A DNA stretch of 60,552 nt from Entrophospora sp. SA101 (GCA_958430865.1 CAUDNR010002669.1:17115-77666), one strand, 5' to 3'; shown: positions 35,790 to 46,695, counted from the first letter of the stretch. The notes: generated by a model from the sequence alone, not told the origin. Translations and numbers: made by a program.

Positions 35790-36411
35790 CGTAATTGATT
35801 TTTTTGACACAATGAACACACCAATAGAAATATTTGAATCGTCGATCATCTGTACATGCGAAACACTTCCCCTTCTTCTTTGTAATGTAGAAAATTCGTT
35901 AGAAATGCACATCAATCGCGCATCGCCTAATTCATCACTAATATGGATTTGTTTAATATATTATTTTCAAAATAATAGTGAATCTTTTACTAAATAAAGG
36001 TAACAGTTTCTCGCGTGGAATCCATTGTAAAACAGTAGCAAACAAATTGGATGTCGTTACTATCTTTTCCGTTGTTGCTGAATCATTGATTGTCAATATT
36101 AATTTATCAGCGCTAATAAACATTTGACCGTTGCTAATATTTGAAAATTCCAAAGGGCATTCCTTTCTTGTTCACCAAAAACGAATTATTGATGTTGTAC
36201 ATAATGATATTTATTCTGTAATTTTGGATTTCGTCATCTACTACATTTATAGCACCAAGGTATTACGTAATATATTCATCTAGCTTGGGATACGTTTACG
36301 TTTAGCGCAGAACATTTCAAATTTAGCATAACATTTTACACAAAAAGAAAAACTAATGCTAAGCCGAGGAGGAGGAATAACATCAAAGCCCCATCCACAT
36401 TTTCTTCAAAA
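35790..36411 (-). pseudogene. Coding-like segments of an unrecognised gene
   Basis: Three separate minus-strand readings look like protein. The first is CGWGFDVIPPPRLSISFSFC ... KCYAKFEMFCAKRKRIPS then stop (about 36400-36283). The second is PLEFSNISNGQMFISADKL ... ATVLQWIPREKLLPLFS (about 36160-35990). The third is ISDELGDARLMCISNEFSTL ... RRRGSVSHVQMIDDSN (about 35970-35793). They are in different frames. They may be exons of an unpredicted gene or a decayed one, and I cannot set splice sites that join them. Confidence 0.35.
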
Positions 36412-36559
36412 GCTAAAAAAAAAGAAAGTTGATTTTTTTGTTATTTTATTTTTTTTTTTTTGAATTAAAAAAAAAGTTTTAATTTCGTTTGAAAAATTTA
36501 AACAATCAACGAGTCAACCACACATTGAATCCAATCAATCAACCGATCGATTAATCAAT

Positions 36560-36830
36560 ATGAAATCTTATATATATGTAATTTGTATCATAATTGTAAT
36601 TATAACGATACTTCTTGAATCAAATAAAGTTTTATCCCGTCCTTCGTTACCATTTGAAGAAGAAGACGATGAAAACTACAACGATCCAGGCTACTCACAA
36701 CTGCTTCCTGATTTTGAAGAGGATAGGTAATTGATAAAAATAAAAAACAATTAATTAATTAATTAGGGTATGAATGTATAAATAATAATTAATCCCCAAA
36801 TATTGTTTTTCTTGAACTTTCAGATCCTAA
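36560..36830 (+). CDS. 57-aa secreted peptide
   Basis: The ATG at 36560 opens a hydrophobic signal sequence (VICIIIVIITILLES), then VLSRPSLPFEEEDDEN and an acidic tail ending LLPDFEEDRS. The likely mature peptide is about 32 aa, acidic and cysteine-free. A 97-bp intron (36727-36823, GTAATT ... TTTCAG) precedes a two-codon last exon. Without splicing the product stops one residue earlier, so either reading gives nearly the same peptide. Short secreted proteins of this kind are effector candidates in mycorrhizal fungi. The next gene (38105) also encodes one. It lies in a repeat-rich gene desert. Confidence 0.6.
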
Positions 36831-38104
36831 TGAATGAAACATTTAAGTCCATTTTTGGGTTTTTTATTTATACAAAATAAATCTATGGTTTTTTTACAAC
36901 AACGTCATAAAGAATTATTATTTATATTTATTATTATTATTATTATTATTATATAATATTCCATTTATATTTGTAACCAATGGATTTTTTCCTTTTCTTC
37001 TCCGCTTTTCCCTTCCCCTCCTTCCATTCGCTCTTTGCCCATTTGTTTATTTTCCATTTAGTAGTTTGTTTCAAATATCCTTATAAATAAATTATATATA
37101 TTTGTTTTTTAAGTTCTACAAATTGTACTACGCTAATGCCGTAAATAGTAACTGGCTAAAGAACACATGAGATTTGCGAAACTAATATTTAATTGGTCTA
37201 GTGTGAAAAAAGGTCATGAAAGAAAAAAAGGAAAAATTTTTTTTTAAGATTCGAAACCTAAAAATAATAATAACAAATATGCAGTCAGTTGTAATAATCG
37301 TTGCAATCCGGGGCTTTCTTCGTTTAGATAATATGTATAGACACAATAATATCAGCGATATTTCTCTTTATAAAAACTTTCTATCGTTATTATACAGGAT
37401 TTACCGGCTTCGACAAGTAATATTCATCCATTCAATATTCAAATACAAGAGTATAAAAAAAAGTCATAAATATATTTTTTAAATGGTTATCAATATGGAA
37501 GGGCTTCCCTATTTATTTATTTGTTTACTTATTTGTTTAGCACTTTTGAAACTCTCCTTCCTTATTTGCCTATTTATTTATTTATTATTTATTTGTTTGT
37601 CTTTTTTGAAACAATTTAATAAAAAAAGCTTGGCTCAATATATTTCTTATTTTCTGTATTAAAATAGTAAAAATCCGAAAAATAGATTGCATAATTGTAC
37701 AAAATGGGATTTTTAAAATAATTTAATAATAAATAATGGGAAATTAATAATGAATTAAATAATCAGATTTGTCATTGGATTGTTGATGGCAAGAAATTCT
37801 TTATAAAAGCAAACGATTTTTACCTCTCAGAATTTTTTCTTCACAACGAAATAATAAATAACGAAGAATAACAAATAATAAAAAAATAAAATTTCAAGAC
37901 CTTTTAAAAACATATTTATAAAAAAAATCATCTTTCGATTTTTTAATTTTTTAACAATTTTTTTTGAACAAAAAATAATATATCTCTCTTATAATAACAA
38001 TATTTGGCTGTGCCATTTATATTATTAATACAAATCAAAAAAACAACCTTCTTCAATCTTCAACAAACTCACAAAACAATCTTTCAAATCTTTTTATAAT
38101 CAAA
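36831..38104. other. No gene between the two secreted-peptide genes
   Basis: AT-rich, with (TTA)n and (TTTA)n runs (about 36925-36950 and 37510-37600). I see no further peptide gene and no transposon end. Confidence 0.5.
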
Positions 38105-38397
38105 ATGAAATCATCAGTATTTTCTATCTTCTTCTTTATGGTCATCCTTTTCGTTGCCATGTCACACGGATACGCAATAAATCGTCGTGGTAAGTAATAG
38201 TAATAATAAAATAAAATTTCCTTGATGTCGTTTTATTATTTATTTGATCAAATTAATTAAATTTTTTTTTTGATCATTATTTATTAGCTCCAACTAAAAC
38301 TTCTATAGCTCCTCCAAGCGCTGCAGAAACATCACTTCTTGCAGACGAAGAGCCAGTAAGCTCAGATGGAACATCAATAGTACCTTTTGCCCCTTAG
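38105..38397 (+). CDS. 64-aa secreted peptide
   Basis: Exons 38105-38189 and 38288-38397. The 98-bp intron has GTAAGT ... TTATTAG ends and is phase 1. The signal sequence (SIFFFMVILFVAMSHGYA) is followed by INRRAPTKTSIAPPSAAET, then SLLADEEPVSSDGTSIVPFA and Pro-stop. The mature part is about 40 aa, Ser/Thr/Pro/Ala-rich and cysteine-free, with an RR dipeptide that could be a Kex2-type site. It is in the same orientation as the 36560 gene, 1.3 kb downstream. Beyond the signal sequences the two share an acidic middle but no clear homology. A secreted effector or processed peptide is inferred. No homologue is recognised. Confidence 0.7.
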
Positions 38398-38873
38398 AAC
38401 AATAATAATATATTTTATTTATTAAATATATAGATATTTTGATAATATTCTTAAATTATATAAATTCAATGTATTGTTATATTTATATAAACATTTATAA
38501 ATTATATACACACACATATATATAAATTGTAATTCCATTAATTTTGAGCTTAGTTTTTAATAAATAATTGTAAATTTTAAATTAAAATCTTGTCTGTCAC
38601 TGTATTCCAACGTATGCCATATTGATTATTTGACTGATCGATCGTAAGAAGTAAAATTTTGGATCGACCATTTTTTTAAGTTTGGCCCTTACACATGTTG
38701 ATATGGATTAATTATAATCATACAATCATGCATGCAAGTGGTCAATTGAAAAAGGTAAAGTATAAACAAGGGTCAATTAATTCGTGAAACGTATATGAAG
38801 CAGGAGAATGATCAACTGTAAAAAAAAATTTTAATAAACACTGACACAAAGTGCAATAAGTATGTGTTCATCT

Positions 38874-38987
38874 CAGGGCTAGCCCCGTAACCTAAATGAG
38901 CATTTGGCTAACTGACTAAAACTATTTAGTCATCAATGTTAAAGTCAAGACAATTATTACCAAATTAGGTTTTTGGTCCCAGCCCTG
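38874..38987. mobile_element. 114-bp hAT MITE, third copy
   Basis: CAGGGCTAGC ... CCAGCCCTG ends, with internal CTAAATGAGCATTTGGCTAA and ACCAAATTAGGTTTTTGG, make this an inverted-orientation member of the 16640 family. The flanks GTTCATCT and GTATCATT are only a weak 8-bp duplication. Confidence 0.75.
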
Positions 38988-39234
38988 GTATCATTTTATT
39001 GTCGTGTAACCCTTAAAAATTTTAACGGGCTGAAAAAAAAAGTTTCCTATATATATAGCGGGCCTGTGGTTTTATTTATAGATGCATACATATTAATCTT
39101 TTAACAATTTATACTAATAATAGCAATTGCTAGTTTTTCACAATCCTATAATAATAATAACTTTTGCTCTTAAAAACTTGAGGTAAAGTTTAAAGAATAT
39201 ATAATATAGAAAAACCTTAATATACAGTGTGTTA

Positions 39235-39932
39235 CAAAAAAAACTGGAAAACTACTGTTGCCAAAAAACTTTTTATAATTTTACTAAAAATTCATAAACT
39301 TGGCTCAAATAAATTTTCAAACTAAAACTACTTTTTTAAATAATCATTTTAAATCATTTTCTAACTGAAACTGGCAATTAGCTGTTGAGTAATTTGCTTT
39401 TAAAATTCATAATATGGTGAATTTTACTTGCTTTTTTGCAATTATGTTATTAGAATAAATGATATACATTTACCTCATCAATATATCAGATTGCTAACAC
39501 TCCTTTCCCAAATAACTATTTCAATATTAATAAGTTGTATGAAACGGGTGATGTTCGAAGTAACGGAATCACCCCTGAAATCACGTGACCAAGCACAATT
39601 TATTATTATTAATATTATGTACCAGATTTCTTTAAAATTTTTGGTAATCGATTATAAATAATGATAGAAGTTAAAATTTAAAGATGTGAGACGATTCATC
39701 ATAGAAAAGTGGAATCCAACTCCTGATTTATTTCTAATCAATTTACTTTGATAAAAAAAAACAAGATGTCAGCCTGTAATTAAAATTAATAGTGAAAGTA
39801 TTTCGTATTAAAATATATTCAATAAAAGTTCTGCCCTTAACCTATTGAATGGAAATATTTCTATACGAATTAATGCAGTGGTTGTTCCATGATGATCAAT
39901 TTGAATTTCCCGGTTTTTTTTGCAACACACTG
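39235..39932. mobile_element. 698-bp Tc1/mariner-like element
   Basis: CAGTGTGTTACAAAAAAAAC at the left is mirrored by GGTTTTTTTTGCAACACACTG at the right, both inside TA (39233-39234, 39933-39934). This is the Tc1 pattern. No transposase frame survives. A short reading, VRRFIIEKWNPTPDLF (about 39685), could be a trace. Confidence 0.85.
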
Positions 39933-40526
39933 TATATATAATTTTTCAACTGTCTCTCAATATCATCAATAATGTTTTGGGCTTTAAATTTTTTATTTAT
40001 AAGGAGGAACTCTCCCTTACACACACGGAATCCTTAACAAAATATTTTACAGGGTCCTTGAGGGTTCCTCGATTTACTATTAATGCTAAAGATTCCTTTT
40101 ATACATGGTAAATAAAAAATTTCTTTATTTGGTTTTTTATAAATGAACGGCCTATTACAAGGAATAAGCAGAAGTTAGTAGTTATATATATAGTCGATGC
40201 CAATCTAACTGCTAATCATACATTAAAGGTCGTGTTGTCTTATTAGATGGCTATAGTATTTTTATTATGATCACATCAACACCGATATGATAATAATGTT
40301 AAATAAAAATACACATAAATACGTTTATTAATGTATATTTATTAGGCTTCATAGAAGATTGGCAAATCCAAGAAATCATAATGCTAATTACCATAATTTA
40401 ATAAGATCGATCAGACGTTATGAACGTATTTGTAGAAGAATTATATTTTGTGGAGTAGGGTGGATAATTTATTCAGAGAACATTAAGAAATTGGAGGAGA
40501 GGTAGAATTGGAATAATCTTTATATA

Positions 40527-41248
40527 CAGTGAACCCTCCATAAGTGCACCCTCTATAAATGCATCCCTCCATAAATGCACGCTATGTCTCATTCCCAACC
40601 TCGGGAATTAGAGATAAACGTACACCCTCTATATTCTGCACTGCACGGTCTTCCTCCATCCCCGTTCATATAAAACTATATGCCCGTGACTTTCACGTGA
40701 TTTATTTGCTAAATAAATTCGTGTTGCATTAATTAATTCAAACGTTATTTATATCCATTTACCATCTTTGTTACCTCTTTTTTAATATTAGTAATGGAAA
40801 ATAAAGGATTAAGTAAGCTAATGTTGCTTAAATGATGTTTGTTAATCCCTTCTTTTTAATTGACAAAGAGTTATTAGAATAATAATGATAAAAACAAATG
40901 GAGAAAATTATATATACGCGAAATTAAAAATTAAGGATTAAACAAAGGATAAATATAATTACTATTATTATTACATATTAAATATATTATTGTTGACTAA
41001 AAAAATTGTTTCATTGTGGTTTGAATTTTTTTTTCAAATCAATGTATCACTCAATGGCATTAACTTGTCCTAATTGTTCTTTAGAATTTTCTTATTTTAT
41101 TTTTGGTTACTTTTATTAAACAAATTTAAAAATTATTTTTATTAGTATCACGTGCAACCAATAAAATTCCTCCCCTCTATAAATGCATCCCTCCATAAAT
41201 GCACACTCTCATCCATTCTCAAGGGTGCACTTTATGGAGAGTTCACTG
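40527..41248. mobile_element. 722-bp pogo-like element
   Basis: CAGTGAACCCTCCATAAGTG at the left and CACTTTATGGAGAGTTCACTG at the right, flanked by TA (40525-40526, 41249-41250). Sub-terminal CCCTCTATAAATGCATCCCTC repeats occur at both ends. There is no coding content inside. Confidence 0.85.
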
Positions 41249-41344
41249 TATATATAATATAAATTGCCGAGTTTTTATTCTATTAATGCATTATATAGTT
41301 CTTTATTAAATCATCGGTCAGTTACTCCGCAAATAGGGATCCAA

Positions 41345-41538
41345 CATCAGGAAATTTTTCTGATGCAGATTTACGTAATTATTACACTATTTACGTAAGT
41401 TTACGGCGGGCCCGTAATATTATGCAAATAAGCATACAAAAATTATGCAATTATTACATCGAGTGTAAATATTACATAATTTTTATGCAAATATTAAAAT
41501 TTACGGACGTAATATTGCGGCGGGAAAATTTCCTGATG
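41345..41538. mobile_element. 194-bp palindromic element with CATCAGGAAA ends
   Basis: CATCAGGAAATTTT and AAAATTTCCTGATG form inverted ends. The arms also mirror each other further in (TTTACGTAATTATTACAC, AAATTTACGGACGTAATATT). No target duplication is visible. The 2978-3017 palindrome shares the tips. Confidence 0.7.
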
Positions 41539-41656
41539 AAGCTTTAAATCATTAAGATCTTCATTAGATATGACATAAAATATTATCAAAGAAATCAAGT
41601 CGATGGAGAAAAATTCTAAAGGTCAGCTGCAGTAATACATCACAAAACACAGTGTT

Positions 41657-41945
41657 TGACCAGTTATTAGATACTCCACAACAAATTAGTTAAGGTGAAT
41701 TGACAAAATATTCAAGTATAGCGAATATTGCTGGCAACTTTGATCCACTTGTTTGGTGGAAGGAGGGAAAGAATAATTTGCCAACTCTTGCAATGTTGGC
41801 AAATAAATATTTATGCTCAAGTGCATCATCTGCTCCGTCAGAAAGATTATTTTCTCATATCAGCAAATAGAAGAAATAGATTGTCTCCCAAAACTATTTC
41901 TGAATTATTATTTTTAAAAAGAAATATAAAGGCATTTTCTATTTT
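41657..41945 (+). pseudogene. hAT transposase dimerisation-domain remnant
   Basis: In one frame: DQLLDTPQQIS, stop, then FDPLVWWKEGKNNLPTLAML followed by ANKYLCSSASSAPSERLFS. After a frame shift: NRRNRLSPKTISELLFLKRN. The 'DPL-WW ... P-LA-LA ... SAPSER-FS ... R-RLSP ... L-FLK-N' string is the hAT C-terminal dimerisation domain. The rest of the transposase is missing. Confidence 0.8.
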
Positions 41946-42039
41946 GATTGAAATAAATAGATCGATATTTACACAGTTTAACGGCAACTATAAATTAGAG
42001 AAAATCCGTTATATCGAAAAGATTTTTATTAAGCTTTAT

Positions 42040-42122
42040 TGTTCTTTGAACTTCATCTATTAAACCGTGATTTTTAATTAGTATCCGCTAAATCAAGGTC
42101 GGCTAAACCGAGATTCATTGTG
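42040..42122 (+). mobile_element. Solo pogo-like terminus
   Basis: CGGCTAAACCGAGATTCATTG leads to GTGTG|TA, with upstream 'ATCCGCTAAATCAAGG' repeats. It is a right-hand end of the family seen at 32605-32970. No left partner is found nearby. Confidence 0.45.
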
Positions 42123-43615
42123 TGTATATATATCAATCAGCATTATTACTTTATCTTTAGGAAAATCTCCATGAATATTCGTTACATACAGTATATCAAT
42201 AAATGGTTTTTTTTTGTTTTTGACGTGTTAGCAAGAGATTTGCTACGACGAATTAATATTGATACAAGTTGAATCAATAATGGCAAGCTACATTTCCCAA
42301 GTTCTAAAACTTGGAACACATGATCTTAACCATAATCAAAAAATTTAATTAAATCTCGCGCATAATCAGGATGTTTTGTATCAATACATGATAAATATCC
42401 TACGCGAAGCCACAATGCCATTAATAAGTGGGACTCCACTTTTTGGGATTACGCAAACTTCTTGAGAGAGCAATATTATTAAAGATTGTAGCCTTGCTTG
42501 CCCACCACAATCTTTATGATTGATTGATGTAAAAAAAAGTAATAAATTTCAGTGGTGTAAAGCGATTAAATCGTAGATTTTGGACAAAAAAAAAAAAAAA
42601 GCCTAAGAAATGTACAAGTCCTGTGTCTGGTTTCTCTTCTCTTCTTCAACTTTTTCAAGACGTGCAAACATTACTTGACTTCTTTTTTACCAATATCTAC
42701 AACATCAAATTCCTGTATTTACAATTCTAATTATTTATTAAGAAAAAAATTTTCTCTCCCACGATAATATTTTTTTATCCAAACATTATTGTTATTAAAA
42801 ATTCGCATGTTAACTGAATTTTAACAAGCATTAAGTTACAATAATAATAGTTTATTCTGATTTTTGTTGTTACTCTCGTTGCTAAAACCACAATTCTAAG
42901 AATAACGCATAAATAGGAAATTGTATGTATCAAGAGAAAGGTTTTTTGGGAGAGAAGTTGAATTAATAAAAGAATCCACTCTTAAGTAGTAGAAGCATAG
43001 AAAAGTAGCATTGTTGTCGCATTCATTGTATAAACTTATTTGATATTTAACAATAATCTTTCACCATAATAAAGTATAAAAACTTCTACTACAAAACTTT
43101 ATATTGGAGATAATGAATGGTAGTCTTTTATCGATCACGACTAGCAACAGTTTCAGAAGTTTCCATGTTAATTAATCATGATAACAGTACAAGAAAATGT
43201 CCTGTTTCTGGATCCCACTGCCACAATCCAGGACTTTGTTACAAAACATTCACCAGTTCACAGTATATTGATCATATGAAACAAAAGGTTGTTTAATAAT
43301 TGCATTTTGCCGTTTAAACCAAGTTTAGAATAGAAGTATACGTTGAGAAATTAAATGGCATTTAAAAGTTTTAACATTTCCTTTTTAAAACATCTGATCC
43401 TGATGCAGTGAAAGCTCGAAAGATTGCTAATTGGCCTTTTATGAAATAAATAAAGAAAAGGGATTTTTAAAGAAAAAGTGATTATGACTTTACACCTGCT
43501 GTGTTTTACCATGGGTAAATAGGGATTGTGTGGTGGGTATAATTTTATAACTGATGCTTTTCCTTCAACGTTTGTGTGTTTGTATATATATCCAAATTGT
43601 TTTTGAATGACTGTT

Positions 43616-43658
43616 GAAGAATGAATGCGTGGTTTGATGTGATACGCATTCATTCTTC
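43616..43658. repeat. Perfect 15-bp stem hairpin
   Basis: GAAGAATGAATGCGT (43616-43630) and ACGCATTCATTCTTC (43644-43658) pair perfectly around a 13-base loop. There is no adjacent gene whose terminator it could be. Confidence 0.8.
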
Positions 43659-43680
43659 ATATTGACATCGTCCAAAAAAT

Positions 43681-44160
43681 TCTTAGTCGACTACTAGCTG
43701 ATCAAAATTTCTTTAATCGACTAATTAGTCGACTAAAATTTTTTTTTTAAATATTAATATTTCATTGCTATTAAAATTTACAAATTACGGATTCCATTTG
43801 AATCTTTCACACTTTCAAAATACTTCACATTCACACAAAACCAAGTGTTACGATTTTTTTTTAAAAAAAAAGTCTTCTGGAACCACTGCTTAAATCATTG
43901 GAAGTTTTTGTTAGTTCGCATGTAAAATTATCATCAAAACACCACCACCATTGTCAACATCATCATATTGATGGCATTAATACTCCTACGCACAGAAATT
44001 TTTCCATTTTGAATGGTAAAATTTTTTTTGTACCACAAAAATCGTTTTTTTATTCAGTATCAGACAATAATTATCAATATTAATATAGTTTATTAGTATA
44101 TATTAGTAGTTGTCTAATTAATCGACTATTAGTTGTTCAAAAAAAAGTTTAGTCGATTCC
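43681..44160. mobile_element. ~480-bp element with AGTCGACTA-type inverted ends
   Basis: TTAGTCGACTACTAGCTGAT with AATCGACTAATTAGTCGAC at the left mirrors AATTAATCGACTATTAGTTG with TTTAGTCGATT at the right. The repeats are diverged, and the duplication at the site is not clear. A reading with SSGTTA ... HHHHCQHHH inside could be a trace of a BED-type finger, but this is weak. Confidence 0.55.
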
Positions 44161-44499
44161 AACATCTATGATTTTAATAATTAAAATCTAAATAAAACCA
44201 ATTATTTCTAAAATTAAAACTTATGACTTGTAAATGATTCGAGGAAATAAAACTTATGATTTAGACAATAAAAAAATTTTTTCTTATTATTATATGAAGA
44301 GAAGGAAATATCCACCCTTGCTTATAATCAAAAAGAAAATTTTAACAGTTTTAAAAAAATAAACTATACTTTTAATAATAAAGTTGAAATATGTACCCAC
44401 AAAACCGATCAGAAGAAAATTTAAACCAACCTAAAGTAATATTATTAACATATTTTATATATTGCTAAATTTATTACGATTTTGATATAGATTTTATCA

Positions 44500-44600
44500 C
44501 GTGTTTTTGTTATAAAATCTGTTAATTCCAAATTTCTCGTTTTTACGGATTTAGCGGATAAATTTCTTGGGCCAAACTTGCCAAATCGAGGTTTACTGTG
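44500..44600 (+). mobile_element. Solo pogo-like terminus
   Basis: TTTAGCGGATAAATTTCTTG with CCAAATCGAGGTTTACTGTG|TA is a right-hand pogo-type end (the complement begins CACAGTAAACCTCGATTTGG). No matching left end is seen within about 1 kb. Confidence 0.45.
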
Positions 44601-45244
44601 TACAGAAATAAATTATAAAAACAATTTTTAAAGATATTTTCTAATTTTTTCAGTTGCTTCTTTTGGACTTCTTAATATTAACATTGCCAACATCAACATC
44701 ATCGACATCATCATCATTACTAATAACGCTTCCATCATCACTAAATTTCCAACATTATCATCATCATCACGACCCATAATATCGCCATAGTTGCCATTAT
44801 TTTTCATCAAAATTGTATTCAATTAAAGTATTTCTTTACTTGACCATAATCTATTGGCATAGTAAATTGTCGCATTACACTTTTTGGATTAAATATTTAT
44901 TAAGTTTATTGAAACTGAGCCAATATTCAATGATTATAATAACGAAAAAAAAGGATAACCTTGTAATTTTACAATAATTTAACATTTCATATGAACATAA
45001 AAATAGAAATATTGAGAATAATACAAAATAGATGATAATTGAAAGTTATCAAAAACCATCAAACATTAAATACAAGATCGGCAAGAAAAATAAGATATTA
45101 GGTCACCTAATTGGTTTTAATTTTTTTGGCGACAACAACTTTAACGACAACTTCTCTGAGTGGCTAATTATAGCATCATACTTGTTGTTATTTGTTCTTT
45201 CACTTTAATTCTGTAATTTATTAAATTACGTGAATGATTATGTC

Positions 45245-45894
45245 CAGAGATGGGAAAATGTCGTATAGTTGAACACTATACGATACTATACGATACTTTA
45301 CGTATAGTGCGTATAGTACGTATAGTACGTATAGTAGTGTTGAAATTTGATTGGGTGATTTTCAAATACATAATAATAATAAGAAAAAAAAAATAATAAT
45401 TTGGCTATTACGATAAGCACAAATCTTTAATTTATTCAACCTACACTTTTTTAGGTTTTATTTATGAATCATTAATTATATTGAATGAATTAAATATTAT
45501 AAAAATCAAACTGCTTTCATTTTTATTTGATTCTTCAATAAAATTTTCATCAGCTTCTTTGATGAAATTTTCAATTATGTTGTAATTTATCTGTACACTG
45601 TTAGTATTTGAAGTATTAAAATGTTCTCCAAAATAATTTCTTTTAATTTGAATTGTGGCATTTGGACAAAGACGTAAATGTTTTTCACATCTAGATATTG
45701 AACTAGAACGTTAATATTAAAATGTTGCCAAATTGCAGGCAAGTTTAAAATATATATATCATGAGAAGAGTATTTATGTGTAATATTACATCTATTATTT
45801 GGTAATAACCTAAACAGGAATTGATTTACATTTACTACTATATTTTTCTAGAACTATACGCACTATACGTATAGTACTGATCTGCCCATCTCTA
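45245..45894 (-). mobile_element. 650-bp hAT element with BED-finger relict
   Basis: The ends CAGAGATGGG and CCCATCTCTA are flanked by ATTATGTC (45237-45244) and ATTATGCT (45895-45902), an 8-bp duplication with two mismatches. Sub-terminal ACTATACG/CGTATAGT repeats fill both ends. The interior encodes, on the minus strand, the start of a hAT transposase (see 45484-45759). Confidence 0.8.
45484..45759 (-). pseudogene. hAT transposase N-terminal (BED finger) remnant
   Basis: The minus strand reads KLACNLATF, two stops, then RSSSISRCEKHLRLCPNAT and an acidic helix NFIKEADENFIEESNKNE. 'CEKHLRLCPNA' is the H-x3-C half of a BED zinc finger as found in fungal hAT transposases. The frame is open for about 70 codons after the stops, but the catalytic part is absent. 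Confidence 0.6.
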
Positions 45895-46374
45895 ATTATG
45901 CTGTTAAGTTTAAGGAAGGCCGAAACTAGTAATTTTCCGAAACCTAGACTGTTGCTGAAGCCCAAACTACTGCCGAAACCAAACACATACAAAATAATGC
46001 AATTCTTATAAAACCTAATCTCTTACAATCTTTCAGCTGCAGCAAAAATCATATCAAGGTTAGATTCGAGTAGAAGTTTTGGTTGAGTTTCCTCTCCCGG
46101 AACTATTTCGGAAATTCAAATGAGTTTTAGGTCTCAGCATTCAAGTTTGACATTAACGTTGCCACAAAGACTTTTAATTTTTATAATAAATAAACGCCAT
46201 CATATGTATTATATAATTAATGTGTTGTTGAATAGATACGTGTGGTCAGAATAATAATTATAATCTGATACCAACACTGATTGTTTCATTTATTATTATA
46301 AAAATCGATATGAAAAATAAAACGATTAATATCTTATTTTTCTTCGAGTTAATTGGGCCGATGGATTGACAGAT

Positions 46375-46670
46375 CTTACCCACTGAATAAAATTCGTCGA
46401 TTAATCGAATGTAGAAATTTCATTGACGTTATTAATCAATCGTTGAAAATATTCAACGATTGGATGATCGGATAAGCGGCGATTAGTCATGTCATTATCG
46501 TTATTATCAATATTCAACGATTGGATAATCGATTAACCCTTGATCTCTTTATTTTTAATGGAAAGATAATATTCTTTTTTGAATAATAAATTTTTAAAAC
46601 TATTTTTTGTGCATATTAATATTAATATACGAACAATCGGTAGATTAATCGGAGAATTCAGTGGGTAAGA
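46375..46670. mobile_element. 296-bp MITE with TCTTACCCACTGAAT ends
   Basis: A perfect 15-bp inverted pair (TCTTACCCACTGAAT / ATTCAGTGGGTAAGA), extended by CGATTAATC in both arms. Two internal copies of ATTCAACGATTGGATAATCG-type sequence occur. No target duplication is visible. Confidence 0.75.
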
Positions 46671-46695
46671 CCACTCACTCATTAAATGACCATTA

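Larger units (their letters stand above)
30232..36559. other. 6.3-kb gene desert with repeats
   Basis: No intact gene. Itemised separately: dispersed repeat (30690-30930), nested pogo-like MITEs (32605-32970), relict frames (33581-33865, 35790-36411) and a hAT MITE (34571-34680). Also seen: CTTAACGAGTTCTGACTG|TA ending at 31981, a lone pogo-like terminus; a ~90-bp palindrome at 33277-33367 (TAGTAACAGGCATAAC / GTTAATACCTGTTTACTA); and a short hairpin at 35619-35645 (AAATGTCC / GGACATTT). Confidence 0.5.

Noticed and set aside
43190..43300. Zinc-finger-like reading CPVSGSHCHNPGLCYKTF with IDHMK
   Set aside because: Cysteine/histidine spacing does not match a standard C2H2 or BED finger and the frame is short. 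Too weak to call.
44628..44822. Met/Leu-rich minus-strand frame
   Set aside because: Driven by an ATC/CAT microsatellite and poly-Met. No flanking signals.
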